Part shown: positions 27,034 to 35,599 of the stretch, in pieces
Layout of the letters: every line of letters begins with the position of its first letter
How positions within the stretch are numbered: position 1 is the first letter of the stretch
NCBI RefSeq assembly: GCF_007018905.1
Contig: NZ_CP041402.1
Location: 3,584,001 to 3,648,000 of the forward strand
Source of the DNA: Tardiphaga sp. vice304
GTDB taxonomy: Bacteria; Pseudomonadota; Alphaproteobacteria; Rhizobiales; Xanthobacteraceae
DNA: 64,000 nt
Direction of reading: 5' to 3'
The notes under the pieces: generated by a model
Databases searched by the model: none
The model's input: only the letters and a program-made list of their open reading frames with translations
What the model was told of the DNA's origin: nothing
Position numbers and translations under genes: made by a program

Positions 27034-27413
27034 GGCACCGCGATCAAAGCCGCGGCAACGCGGCGGCGCTCGCCCATCATCACATTATAGGTGCGGATCG
27101 CAGGTCCGGTCTGCATCGCGTCGATCACGACATGGACGTTGCGCAGCGCCTCGCGCAGGTCGCGCGGCACGATCCACACCTCGTTGCCGGTGCCGATGAT
27201 CAGCGTGTCGATGGAGGCTGCATTCTCGAACACGCGCTTCAGCGAGGCGCGGTCGATGTCGGTCGCTCGGGTCACCCCCCATGCCCAGATCGCATCCGGC
27301 AGGCACAGCAGCGAGCCAACATGCGACATGGTGTCGAACTCGAACCCGCCCCGGCCATAGCCGTCGATCGCGGCAGATCGCGGCAGATGCGGCGCTTCGG
27401 GCGGGACCGGCAT
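27030..27413 (-). CDS. Mth938/NDUFAF3-like domain protein
   Basis: 127 residues. The Mth938 fold is seen from GYGRGGFEFDTMSHVGSLL to the ending ARTYN-like GPAIRTYNVMMGERRRVAAA; the middle has DTLIIGTGNEVWIVPRDLRE. Mitochondrial NDUFAF3, an assembly factor for respiratory complex I, belongs to the same family. The gene starts two bases after secF ends and overlaps the NDUFAF6-like gene, so membrane-protein insertion (SecDF) and two assembly-factor relatives form one translational unit. Confidence 0.85.
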   Translation of the reverse strand: MPVPPEAPHLPRSAAIDGYGRGGFEFDTMSHVGSLLCLPDAIWAWGVTRATDIDRASLKRVFENAASIDTLIIGTGNEVWIVPRDLREALRNVHVVIDAMQTGPAIRTYNVMMGERRRVAAALIAVP

Positions 27414-27415
27414 GG

Positions 27416-28411
27416 CTACTTCTTCTTCGGAGTGTCCGGCGCGGTGTCACGCTTTTCACCGACGCCGAGATAGATCAGGATCGGCGCCGCGATGAAGATC
27501 GAGGTGTAGGTGCCGACCAGCACGACGCCGAACATCATCACGGCCGTGAACGAGTGGATCGCGTTGCCGCCGAACAGCAGCAGAGCCAGCAGCGCCAGCG
27601 TCACCGTGACGTGGGTGATGATCGAGCGCGACAGCGTCGAATTGATCGACTCGTTGAGCAGGTCGGGCATCGGCATCTTCTTGTAGCGCCGCAGCATTTC
27701 ACGGATACGGTCATAGATGACGACGGTGTCGTTCAGCGAATAGCCGAGAATCGTCAGCAGCGCCGCAATCGAGGTGAGATCGAACTCGACCTGACTGATC
27801 GACATGAAGCCGATCGTCAGCACGATGTCGTGGACGTTAGCGATCATCGCGCCGAGCGCGAACTGCCATTCGAAGCGGAACCAGAGATAGACGAGAATGC
27901 CGAGGATCGCGACCATCAGGCCGAGCATGCCATAGGCCAGCAATTCGCTGGAAACACGCGGGCCGACGACTTCGACGCGGCGGTATTCGACGCTGTCGCC
28001 GAAGGCGGCGCGCAGCTTCTGCACCGCTTGCTGCTGCGCGGCGTCGCCGCCGGGCTGCTCGGCGACGCGGATCAGCACGTCGGCGGGGCCGCCGAATTGT
28101 TGGATCTGCACTTCGCCGAGGTTGAGCGCAGCCAGCGTGGAGCGCATCGCCGGGATGTCGGCGGTGCCGGACTTGGCCTGCACTTCCAGCAGCGTGCCGC
28201 CCTTGAAGTCGATGCCGAAGTTCAGCCCGTGCGTGAAGAACAGCACGATGGCGAGGATCGACAGCAGCGCCGAGATCGGAAACGAGATCCGGCGAAAGCG
28301 CGTGAAGTCGAACTTGGTATCGTCAGGGACGATACGCAAAGCCGGCAACCAGTCCATCGCAGCGACGATGCTGAGAACGACGATGAGGGCCCCAAGGCCG
28401 TAAAGAACCAT
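27416..28411 (-). CDS. secF: Protein translocase subunit SecF
   Basis: 331 residues from MVLYGLGALIVV (upstream in-frame start would add 25 unlike residues). Six membrane segments; the family FGIDFKGGTLLEVQ follows the first one, and later LNDTVVIYDRIRE and STLSRSIITH are seen. SecF with SecD uses the proton gradient to complete protein export. It follows secD by 25 bp. Confidence 0.96.
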   Translation of the reverse strand: MVLYGLGALIVVLSIVAAMDWLPALRIVPDDTKFDFTRFRRISFPISALLSILAIVLFFTHGLNFGIDFKGGTLLEVQAKSGTADIPAMRSTLAALNLGEVQIQQFGGPADVLIRVAEQPGGDAAQQQAVQKLRAAFGDSVEYRRVEVVGPRVSSELLAYGMLGLMVAILGILVYLWFRFEWQFALGAMIANVHDIVLTIGFMSISQVEFDLTSIAALLTILGYSLNDTVVIYDRIREMLRRYKKMPMPDLLNESINSTLSRSIITHVTVTLALLALLLFGGNAIHSFTAVMMFGVVLVGTYTSIFIAAPILIYLGVGEKRDTAPDTPKKK

Positions 28412-28436
28412 TTGTGTCACAGCGAGCTCCGCAATC

Positions 28437-30035
28437 TCAAATCGGCACGCTGGTCGGCCGCTTCCATCGCACCCAGGTCGCCACAATCAGGCGGGTGACG
28501 GTGAAGGCAGTAAAGACCGTGGTGAGGATGCCGATGCCGAGCGTCACGGCGAAGCCGCGCACCGGACCGGTTCCGATGTAGAACAGCACCGCGGCGGCGA
28601 TGAAGGTGGTGATGTTGGAATCCAGAATGGTCGACAGCGCGCGCTTGAAGCCGGCGTCGATCGCCGAGATCGCGGTGCGGCCGCCGCGCAGTTCCTCGCG
28701 GATGCGCTCATAGATCAGCACGTTGGAATCCACCGCGATGCCGACGGTCAGCACGATGCCGGCGATGCCGGGCAAGGTCAGCGTCGCATTCAGCAAAGAC
28801 AGCACGCCAAAAATCATCGCGACATTGATGGCCACCGCGATGTTGGCGAACAGGCCGAACAAACGATAGGTCAGCAGCATGAAGATGATGACGAGGATAG
28901 AGCCTACATAGGCCGCGAGTTCGCCTTTGGCGATCGAGTCGGCGCCGAGGCCGGGACCGACGGTGCGCTCCTCGATGATGGTGAGCGGCGCCGGCAGCGC
29001 GCCCGCGCGCAGCAGGATCGAGAGGTCGTTGGCCTGCTGCACGGTGAACGAGCCGGAGATCTGGCCGGAGCCGCCGGTGATCGGTTCGCGAATGACGGGA
29101 GCCGACACTACCTCGTTGTCGAGCACGATGGCGAAGGGCTGGCCGACGTTCTTCACGGTCGCGTCGGAAAACTTGCGCGCGCCGGATGAGTTGAAGCGGA
29201 ACGACACGATCGGCTCGTTGGAGCGCTGGTCGAAGCCGGGCTGCGCGTCGACGAGATCGGCGCCGGACACCAGCACCTCCTTCTTGACGACATAGGGCAC
29301 CTTCGGCGACTGCGAACTCATCAACAGGTCGTAATCCGGCGGCACCCTGCCCTGCGCCTGATCGGCCGGTATGTTGGAATCGACCATGCGGAAATCGAGC
29401 TTCGCGGTCTTGCCGAGCAGTTCTTTCAGCCGGGTCGGATCCTGCAGGCCGGGGACCTGAACCAGGATACGATCGGCGCCCTGGCGCTGGATCAGGGGCT
29501 CGACGGTGCCGAGCTCGTTGACGCGGCGCTCGACGATCTGGATCGACTGTTCGACCGACTGGCGGACGCGGTCGGCGATCGCGGCGGGCGGCACGGTCAG
29601 CCGGATCAGGCCGCCGCCGGCGTCGGACACTTCGAGGCTGCGCTGGCCGTTGGAGCCCAGCAGGCCGCCGAGCGGCTGCGACAGCTCGCGCAGCTTGGTC
29701 AGCGCGGTCTGGACTTCGTTTTCCTTGGTGATGCGGACTTCGACGGAATCATTACGCGCGCTCAGGCCGGTATAGACGATGCGGGCTTCGCGCAGCGTGC
29801 GGCGGGTATCATCGCGAACCTGATCGAGCTTGTCCTTCTTGACCGAATTGGAATCGACCTCGAGCAGGATATGCGAGCCGCCCTGCAGATCGAGCCCGAG
29901 CACCAGATGGCGTTGCGCCCATTTCGGCCAGGTCTTGACCTGGGACTCCGGAAAGAAGTTCGGAACCGCGCACAGGCAGACCGCCAGCGCCGTGAGAATG
30001 ACCGCCAGCGCCTTCCACCGCGTGAAATACAACAT
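28437..30035 (-). CDS. secD: Protein translocase subunit SecD
   Basis: 532 residues. After the first membrane segment (AVILTALAVCLCAVPNF) comes LGLDLQGGSHILLEVD, the SecD signature, then a large periplasmic domain (about 60-360) and five membrane helices ending with YERIREELRGG and TTVFTAFTVTRLI. It works with SecF and YajC at the SecYEG channel. Gene order yajC-secD-secF is standard. Confidence 0.97.
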   Translation of the reverse strand: MLYFTRWKALAVILTALAVCLCAVPNFFPESQVKTWPKWAQRHLVLGLDLQGGSHILLEVDSNSVKKDKLDQVRDDTRRTLREARIVYTGLSARNDSVEVRITKENEVQTALTKLRELSQPLGGLLGSNGQRSLEVSDAGGGLIRLTVPPAAIADRVRQSVEQSIQIVERRVNELGTVEPLIQRQGADRILVQVPGLQDPTRLKELLGKTAKLDFRMVDSNIPADQAQGRVPPDYDLLMSSQSPKVPYVVKKEVLVSGADLVDAQPGFDQRSNEPIVSFRFNSSGARKFSDATVKNVGQPFAIVLDNEVVSAPVIREPITGGSGQISGSFTVQQANDLSILLRAGALPAPLTIIEERTVGPGLGADSIAKGELAAYVGSILVIIFMLLTYRLFGLFANIAVAINVAMIFGVLSLLNATLTLPGIAGIVLTVGIAVDSNVLIYERIREELRGGRTAISAIDAGFKRALSTILDSNITTFIAAAVLFYIGTGPVRGFAVTLGIGILTTVFTAFTVTRLIVATWVRWKRPTSVPI

Positions 30036-30097
30036 CGAGTTGACCCGTCAGATTCGGTGAGATGGCGACGCGCGCAGCGTTAGCTCGCTGGAACGCA

Positions 30098-30481
30098 TCA
30101 GCTCGCGGTGCTGTCGTCCTTGACGGCCTTGATGTCGGCCTTCTCGGCCTTGTCCTTGGCCGGCTCGCCCTTGGTGCGGACGCCGGCGATCATGGTCCGC
30201 ATCTGGCGGACGCGGACGCCGTCGGAAATCTCGAACTCGATCTGCTCGTCGTCGACGACCTTGGTGACCTTACCGACCATACCGCCGGAGGTGACGATGG
30301 TATCGCCGCGGCGGATGTTCTTCACCAGCTCGGCGTGGTCCTTCACCTTCTTCTGCTGCGGGCGCAGAATCAGGAAATACATGATCACGAAGATCAGCGC
30401 GAACGGCAGCAGCGACATCAGCATCGAACCGGTATCGCCACCGGCGGCTGCAGCCTGGGCAAACGCAGGGGTAATGAACAT
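30098..30481 (-). CDS. yajC: Preprotein translocase accessory protein YajC
   Basis: 127 residues. One membrane segment (about 24-42, LPFALIFVIMYFLIL) is followed by RPQQKKVKDHAELVKNIRRG and the small soluble GDTIVTSGGMVGKV domain, as usual. The C-terminal tail is charged (GEPAKDKAEKADIKAVKDD). First gene of the yajC-secD-secF operon, 62 bp before secD. Confidence 0.95.
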   Translation of the reverse strand: MFITPAFAQAAAAGGDTGSMLMSLLPFALIFVIMYFLILRPQQKKVKDHAELVKNIRRGDTIVTSGGMVGKVTKVVDDEQIEFEISDGVRVRQMRTMIAGVRTKGEPAKDKAEKADIKAVKDDSTAS

Positions 30482-30680
30482 CGGGGTATTCCTCGTGAAA
30501 ACCTGAAAACATGGGAAAAACCGGCGACGCAGCGGCGTTCGGCCAGTTTGGCAAATTCGCGCGGACTATAACCACCGCGGCCCCAATTGCAACGTCGCCC
30601 GGCGCTGATTTGCCTCACATTTGAAGCGCTTGCGGCGGGCCGCCGGGCTCGTTATGGGTGCCCCGACAGGAAGGACCAAA

Positions 30681-31664
30681 ATGTCCAAAAAACCCGCTAA
30701 AACCGCCCCACGCCGGGTTGCCAAGCCCTCTCCGAAGCGTCCTGCCCCGGCCCGCAAGGCCGCCGCGGCAAAACGTCCCCGTGCCGCCAAAGCGCCGGCG
30801 ATGGACGAGCGTATCGCCCGGGCGCTGGAAGCGATCGCCGCCGGCATGGCCGCTGCCTCCCCCAAATTCGACAATGCCGATTCGCTGAAGCGTGCCGACG
30901 CCTTCGTCTGGCACCCCGACGGCCGCCTTGCCCCGGTGCCGAAGGTCAGCCGCGTCGACATCGGCCTGCTGCACGGCATCGACCGGATGCGCGACATGCT
31001 GATCGAGAACACCGAACGCTTCGCCACCGGCCTGCCCGCCAACAACGCGCTGTTGTGGGGCGCGCGCGGCATGGGCAAGTCCTCGCTGGTCAAGGCCGCA
31101 CATGCCCGCGTCAACGCCATGAAGGGCGTCGATGGCCGGCTCAAGCTGGTCGAGATCCACCGCGAGGACATCGAAAGCCTGCCGGCCTTGATGGCGCAGA
31201 TCCGCGCCTCGGACTTCTACTTCATCGTGTTCTGCGACGACCTGTCGTTCGACGGCAACGACGCCTCCTACAAATCGCTGAAGGCGGTGCTGGAGGGTGG
31301 TATCGAGGGCCGGCCGGACAATGTCATCCTGTATGCGACCTCGAACCGCCGCCATCTGCTGGCGCGCGAGATGGTCGAGAACGAACGCTCCACAGCGATC
31401 AATCCCGGCGAGGCGGTCGAAGAGAAGGTCTCGCTGTCGGACCGCTTCGGGCTGTGGCTCGGCTTCCACAAATGCAGCCAGGACGAATATCTCGACATGG
31501 TGCGCGGCTATTGCAGCCATTTTGGCATCAAGCTCGATGCCGACGAATTGCAGCGCGAGGCGCTGGAATGGTCGACGACGCGCGGCTCGCGCTCCGGCCG
31601 CGTCGCCTGGCAGTTCACGCAGGAACTGGCCGGCCGGATGGGCGTGCGGCTGGCGGGGAAGTAA
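30681..31664 (+). CDS. DUF815-type AAA ATPase
   Basis: 327 residues from an ATG behind AGGAAGGACC; a TTG 60 bp upstream is in frame but less good. Residues 1-40 are a basic K/P/A-rich tail like a nucleic-acid-binding arm. Walker A is GARGMGKSSL (127-136); Walker B is FYFIVFCDDLSFD (about 187-199); ATSNRRHLL follows as sensor 1. DUF815 ATPases resemble DnaC/IstB-type loaders; the function is unknown. It is divergent from yajC and ends beside a dispersed repeat. Confidence 0.88.
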   Translation: MSKKPAKTAPRRVAKPSPKRPAPARKAAAAKRPRAAKAPAMDERIARALEAIAAGMAAASPKFDNADSLKRADAFVWHPDGRLAPVPKVSRVDIGLLHGIDRMRDMLIENTERFATGLPANNALLWGARGMGKSSLVKAAHARVNAMKGVDGRLKLVEIHREDIESLPALMAQIRASDFYFIVFCDDLSFDGNDASYKSLKAVLEGGIEGRPDNVILYATSNRRHLLAREMVENERSTAINPGEAVEEKVSLSDRFGLWLGFHKCSQDEYLDMVRGYCSHFGIKLDADELQREALEWSTTRGSRSGRVAWQFTQELAGRMGVRLAGK

Positions 31665-31668
31665 CTTG

Positions 31669-31772
31669 TAGCCTGGATGAAGTCAGCGAGCCGTGCGTAG
31701 CACGGCGCGCTGACGCAATCCGGGAACAGTATGGACGTGGACGAGCCGGCCCCGGATTATCATCCGGGCTAC
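31669..31772. repeat. Dispersed palindromic repeat, GTAGCCCGGAT family
   Basis: Starts GTAGCCTGGATGAAGTCAGC and ends CCCCGGATTATCATCCGGGCTAC-like DNA (31750-31772). Inner GCCGTGCGTAGCACGGC forms a hairpin. It lies four bases after the DUF815 stop codon. Confidence 0.85.
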
Positions 31773-31802
31773 AAAAAATGCCGGGCGTGAGCCGGGCATT
31801 TT
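31773..31802 (-). terminator. Intrinsic terminator of the LysM/LytM gene
   Basis: On the minus strand TGCCCGGC, loop TCAC, GCCCGGCA with one central mismatch, then a T6 run, about 22 bp past the stop codon. Confidence 0.75.
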
Positions 31803-31823
31803 GCGTTGTATAGTTCAGCTTGC

Positions 31824-33254
31824 CTAGCCACCGCTGAGGAACTGGTTCGGATCGACCGGCGAGGAGCCCTTGCGGATCTCGAAGTGGAGCTGCGGCGAGC
31901 TCACTTCGCCGGACTGGCCGGACTTGGCGATCACCTGGCCGCGCTTGATGGTTTCGCCGCGCTTGACCATCAGCTCGCTGGCATGGGCGTAGGCGGTGAC
32001 ATAGCCGTTGGAATGGCGAACCAGAACCAGATTGCCATAGCCCTTCAGTTCGTTGCCGGAGTAAGCGACGACGCCGTCTTCGGCGGCCTTCACGGGCGTG
32101 CCCTCGGGCACCGCGACGTTGATGCCATCATTGGCCTTGCCGTTGGTCTTGGCGCCGTAGGCGGTGACGACACGGCCGCGCACCGGCCAGCGGAAGGTCG
32201 GCAGCGCGCCGGTGGCATCCGCCGCCTTGACCGGGGATTCCGGTGCGGCGACTTCCTCGGGGGTCGTGGAGGTCTGGGCGAGACGGGCCTTCTGCACGGG
32301 TTCATTGGTGGCGACGCGGGTCGCGGGCGCGGACACCACCGTGCCGGCGGGGGCTGCGGCCACGGCGGCAGGAGCCGTCGCGCCGAGCGGCGCCGGCGGT
32401 GCGCCAGCAACCCGGGTAGCGGCGGGCACCGTGATCTTGCTGCCGAGCTTCAGGCCGGCATTCGGCGCCAGGCCATTGGCGCGGGCCAGATCGGCGACCG
32501 GCACATTGGTGCGACGGGAAATGCTCATCAACGTATCGCCGCGATTGACGAAGTGAACCGAAGCGGCGGCCGGTGCGGGCGCGGCAGCGGCGATCGCCAC
32601 CGGACGCGCCGGAGCGGCGGGCACGGCGGCCACGGCCGGAGTGCCCTGACGTGGAATCACCAGGCTCTGGCCCGGCGACAGCGCGCGCGGCCCCTTGTAG
32701 CCATTGGCCTGCAGGATCGCAGCCGACGACACGTTGTAGCGACGCGCCAGCGTCTCCAGCGTATCGGAGGTGCCGACGATGATCTTGGTACCGCCGTCGC
32801 GGGCCTGGCCATTGGTCGCCGCCACCGAGCGCGGCGCGACCGAGGCCGTGGTCTCGATCGGCGCGGCAGGCGGCGTGTAGGAGCCCATCCCGCGGCCGCC
32901 GCCGGTCACCGGCTGGGCGGATGCGACGGGGGTGGACGGATAGGACTGCGGCGCCGCGATCGGCGGCGGCAGCGCGGAGGATTGATAGGTCGGCGGCGGG
33001 TTGTAGGCCGGGCGCTGGTACTGCGGCATCTCGCGCGGCGCCGGCGGCTGTGCCTGCTGACGCGGCTGCGATACCGAACCGGTGGTATCACCCTGCCAGC
33101 CAAAACCGCGCGACTGGCCGGGCTCAAAAGAGGGATTCTGCGACAACCGCGTCTGCATGTCGGCGCTGCAGCCGGCAAAACCGATCGACATCAGCGCCAG
33201 CACCGCGACCTGCGGGGCCCGGCGGGAGCAAAGCAACTCGACAACGCTGGACAT
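31824..33254 (-). CDS. LysM/LytM lipoprotein, NlpD/DipM-like cell-division factor
   Basis: 476 residues. A lipoprotein leader ends at Cys29 (IGFAGC). Then come a P/Q-rich linker, LysM domain 1 (about 158-202), LysM 2 (about 234-277), a second linker and a LytM/M23 domain (355-472). The zinc site is degraded: the HxGxD motif reads NDGIN (376-380) and HxH reads QLH (456-458). This matches NlpD/EnvC/DipM-type proteins that activate cell-wall amidases instead of cutting wall themselves. It lies between pcm and yajC, as in many alphaproteobacteria. Confidence 0.88.
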   Translation of the reverse strand: MSSVVELLCSRRAPQVAVLALMSIGFAGCSADMQTRLSQNPSFEPGQSRGFGWQGDTTGSVSQPRQQAQPPAPREMPQYQRPAYNPPPTYQSSALPPPIAAPQSYPSTPVASAQPVTGGGRGMGSYTPPAAPIETTASVAPRSVAATNGQARDGGTKIIVGTSDTLETLARRYNVSSAAILQANGYKGPRALSPGQSLVIPRQGTPAVAAVPAAPARPVAIAAAAPAPAAASVHFVNRGDTLMSISRRTNVPVADLARANGLAPNAGLKLGSKITVPAATRVAGAPPAPLGATAPAAVAAAPAGTVVSAPATRVATNEPVQKARLAQTSTTPEEVAAPESPVKAADATGALPTFRWPVRGRVVTAYGAKTNGKANDGINVAVPEGTPVKAAEDGVVAYSGNELKGYGNLVLVRHSNGYVTAYAHASELMVKRGETIKRGQVIAKSGQSGEVSSPQLHFEIRKGSSPVDPNQFLSGG

Positions 33255-33310
33255 GGGTTACTCACTCATACGCAACAAAAAATCACTCTTTTGAGTAAAC
33301 ACTGTCGGTA

Positions 33311-33326
33311 TTACCAAGCCTTTAAC
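33311..33326. promoter_or_regulatory. CtrA-like site before the LysM/LytM gene
   Basis: TTAC, seven bases, TTAAC: one mismatch from the CtrA consensus TTAA-N7-TTAAC, 57 bp before the start codon. CtrA controls cell-cycle genes in alphaproteobacteria, and a division factor would be a fitting target. A chance match is possible. Confidence 0.4.
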
Positions 33327-33362
33327 CCTGCGGGCAGGAAGCCGGCGGTGCGCTGAACTTTT

Positions 33363-34013
33363 TCACATCTCGCGCGCAACGCCCTTCAACGCCGGTACAA
33401 AGCGCACATCGACCAGGGCCCTGCGCTCATACAAGTCGCCGGTCTTGCGATAGCGGATCAACGTCTGCACGCCGGCCTGCGGGCCGACCGGTGCGATCAA
33501 GATGCCTTCCGGCTCGAGCCGGCCGAGCAGCGCGTCGGGCACCTCCTCCATCGCAGCCGTCACGATGATGCGGTCGAACGAGCCGACACTGGCCGGCACC
33601 GCATAGCCGTCGCCCAGCATGACTTCGACATTGTGCAGGTCGAGGCGCTCCAGCCGGGCGCGGGCGGAATCCGCCAGGGTTCGGTACCGCTCGATGCTCA
33701 GCACGTCGCGGGCGAGCTTCGACAGGATCGCGGCCTGGTAGCCCGAGCCGGTGCCGATTTCCAGCACGCGGTGTTCCGGCTGCGCCTGCAACTGTTCGGT
33801 CATGTAGGCGACCACGAAGGGCTGACTGATGGTCTGGCCGCAGGCGATCGCCAGAGCGGTGTCCTGCCAAGCGTGTTCCCGGTCGGTGGCGGCGACGAAC
33901 TGGTCGCGCGGCACGGCCTCCATGGCCCGCAACACGCTCCGGTCACTGATGCCGCGCCGCCGCAGGCTGAGCTGGAACATCATTTGTTCGGGCGGATGTC
34001 CGACGGTGATCAT
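33363..34013 (-). CDS. pcm: Protein-L-isoaspartate O-methyltransferase
   Basis: 216 residues from [20 protein letters not shown]; upstream starts would add up to 50 residues not seen in the family. It methylates isoaspartyl residues with SAM so that damaged proteins can be repaired. SAM motif [15 protein letters not shown], earlier [14 protein letters not shown], and later [15 protein letters not shown] are all present. In the conserved surE-pcm-dipM order, here separated from surE by a receiver-domain gene on the other strand. Confidence 0.94.
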   Translation of the reverse strand: MITVGHPPEQMMFQLSLRRRGISDRSVLRAMEAVPRDQFVAATDREHAWQDTALAIACGQTISQPFVVAYMTEQLQAQPEHRVLEIGTGSGYQAAILSKLARDVLSIERYRTLADSARARLERLDLHNVEVMLGDGYAVPASVGSFDRIIVTAAMEEVPDALLGRLEPEGILIAPVGPQAGVQTLIRYRKTGDLYERRALVDVRFVPALKGVAREM

Positions 34014-34284
34014 GGCAGCCTCACGCAACGCAAATTCGAGCGCGCAACCTAGCGCAGATAGATTGACGCAATTCTTCAGAACACGGTAAGCCAGTTCACG
34101 ATTTATTCTTCCGTTTCGCTGTCCGAAGCCGTAACGGGGTGTTATCTTGCGAAGGGCCTCCATTGCCCATGGTTCCGGGCGGATCCGAGCCAGGCAGCCG
34201 TTCTCGCAAGGCGCCCCCGCCGGCGGCTGGCTTCGGAACTGCGATCTGCTATTTTGATTCGATAATCAAGTAAGGAAGCCGGCC

Positions 34285-34662
34285 ATGACTGCCACCAAAC
34301 CGCCGGGCGGATCAGTTTTCCTCGTCGAGGACGAGGTAATGATCCGGATGATGGTTGCCGACATGCTCGAGGAGCTCGGCTACAGCGTGGCGGCCGAGGC
34401 CGGCGAGATCAACGAGGCCATTCGCCTGGCCGGCTCGACCGAGTTCGACATCGCGATCCTCGACGTCAACGTCAACGGCAAGGTGATTTCACCCGTCGCC
34501 GAGGTGCTGCAGTCGCGCGGCCGTCCCTTCATCTTCGCCACCGGTTACGGCGCGCAGGGCCTGCCAGAAGAATTCCGCGACCGCCCGACCTTGCAGAAGC
34601 CGTTCCAGATGGAAACGCTGGCGCAGGTGCTGGCGGATACGCTGAAGGGCGTGGCGGTTTAG
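34285..34662 (+). CDS. Single-domain response regulator
   Basis: 125 residues, a receiver domain alone. Acid pair Glu15/Asp16 in VFLVEDEVMI, phosphate-accepting Asp60 in FDIAILDVNVNG, ATGYG as the switch, and the lysine in LQKPF. No output domain, so it would act by contact with other proteins. No histidine kinase is nearby. It is inserted on the opposite strand between surE and pcm, which are usually adjacent. Confidence 0.93.
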   Translation: MTATKPPGGSVFLVEDEVMIRMMVADMLEELGYSVAAEAGEINEAIRLAGSTEFDIAILDVNVNGKVISPVAEVLQSRGRPFIFATGYGAQGLPEEFRDRPTLQKPFQMETLAQVLADTLKGVAV

Positions 34663-34671
34663 CTGAACATC

Positions 34672-34805
34672 CATCCTTCGAGGCTCGCCCTGCGGGCGAG
34701 CACCTCAGGATGACGGCGGCGGGCGGGACAGCAAGACGAGACCCGTCGCAACAAACTCCGCCGTCATCCTGAGGCGCCGTCGCGAAGCGACGGGCTCGAA
34801 GGATG
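34672..34805. repeat. Dispersed palindromic repeat, CATCCTTCGAG family
   Basis: CATCCTTCGAGGCTCGCC at one end and CTCGAAGGATG at the other, with CTCAGGATGACGG and CCGTCATCCTGAGG inside. It separates convergent receiver and surE genes. Confidence 0.85.
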
Positions 34806-34827
34806 CGCCGCAAACGCCGTAGCAGCC

Positions 34828-35595
34828 CTACTTCATCGCCGCCGTCAGCGCTTCGGAAAAGGCCTCGTCCGTACGGTCGAGCCGCAGCGGCGTGACAGAG
34901 ACGTACTTCGCCGCGAGCGCGGCCAGGTCGGTGCCTTCCGCCGGCATGTCGACCACCGCGATGCGCTCGAAGCCGATCCAGAAATACGGATTGCCGCGGC
35001 CATCCTTGCGCTCATCGACGCGCAGGAAACCCTGGTTGCGCTTGCCCTGCCGCGTGACGCGGACGCCCTGCACGTCATCGGCCGCGCAGGCCGGGAAGTT
35101 GACGTTGATCACCGTGTTCTTCGGCACGCCGGCCGCAATCACCTTGCGCAACACGTCGGGCCCGAATTTCAGCGCGGTATCCCACAGCGGCGCGTGGCGG
35201 GTTTCCATGGAAAATTCCTGCGACAGCGCGACCGAGGGAAAGCCGAGAATGGTGCCTTCCAGGGCGCCAGCGATGGTGCCGGAATAGACCACGTCCTCGG
35301 CGACGTTGCGGCCCTTGTTGACGCCGGACAGCACCAGGTCGGGCTGCTTGTCCAAGAGGATGTGGCGCGCGCCCATGATGACGCAATCGGTAGGCGTGCC
35401 CCGCACCGCAAAGTGCCGCGGGCCGATCTCGCGCAGCCGCAGCGGATCGTTCAGCGACAGCGAATGCGAGACGCCGGACTGGTCCATCTCGGGGGCCACC
35501 ACCCAGACGTCGTCGGACAGTTCCTTGGCGATCTGTTCGAGGATCTTCAGGCCGGGCGCGTGAATGCCGTCGTCATTGGTGCAGAGAATTCGCAT
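34828..35595 (-). CDS. surE: 5'/3'-nucleotidase SurE
   Basis: 255 residues from MRILCTNDDGIHAPGL, the metal-binding DD motif of the family. SGVNKGRNVAEDVVYSGT and the NVNFPAC segment follow. SurE removes phosphate from nucleoside monophosphates and short polyphosphates in stress survival. It starts four bases after serS ends, so the two are co-transcribed. Confidence 0.95.
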   Translation of the reverse strand: MRILCTNDDGIHAPGLKILEQIAKELSDDVWVVAPEMDQSGVSHSLSLNDPLRLREIGPRHFAVRGTPTDCVIMGARHILLDKQPDLVLSGVNKGRNVAEDVVYSGTIAGALEGTILGFPSVALSQEFSMETRHAPLWDTALKFGPDVLRKVIAAGVPKNTVINVNFPACAADDVQGVRVTRQGKRNQGFLRVDERKDGRGNPYFWIGFERIAVVDMPAEGTDLAALAAKYVSVTPLRLDRTDEAFSEALTAAMK

Positions 35596-35599
35596 GCGC

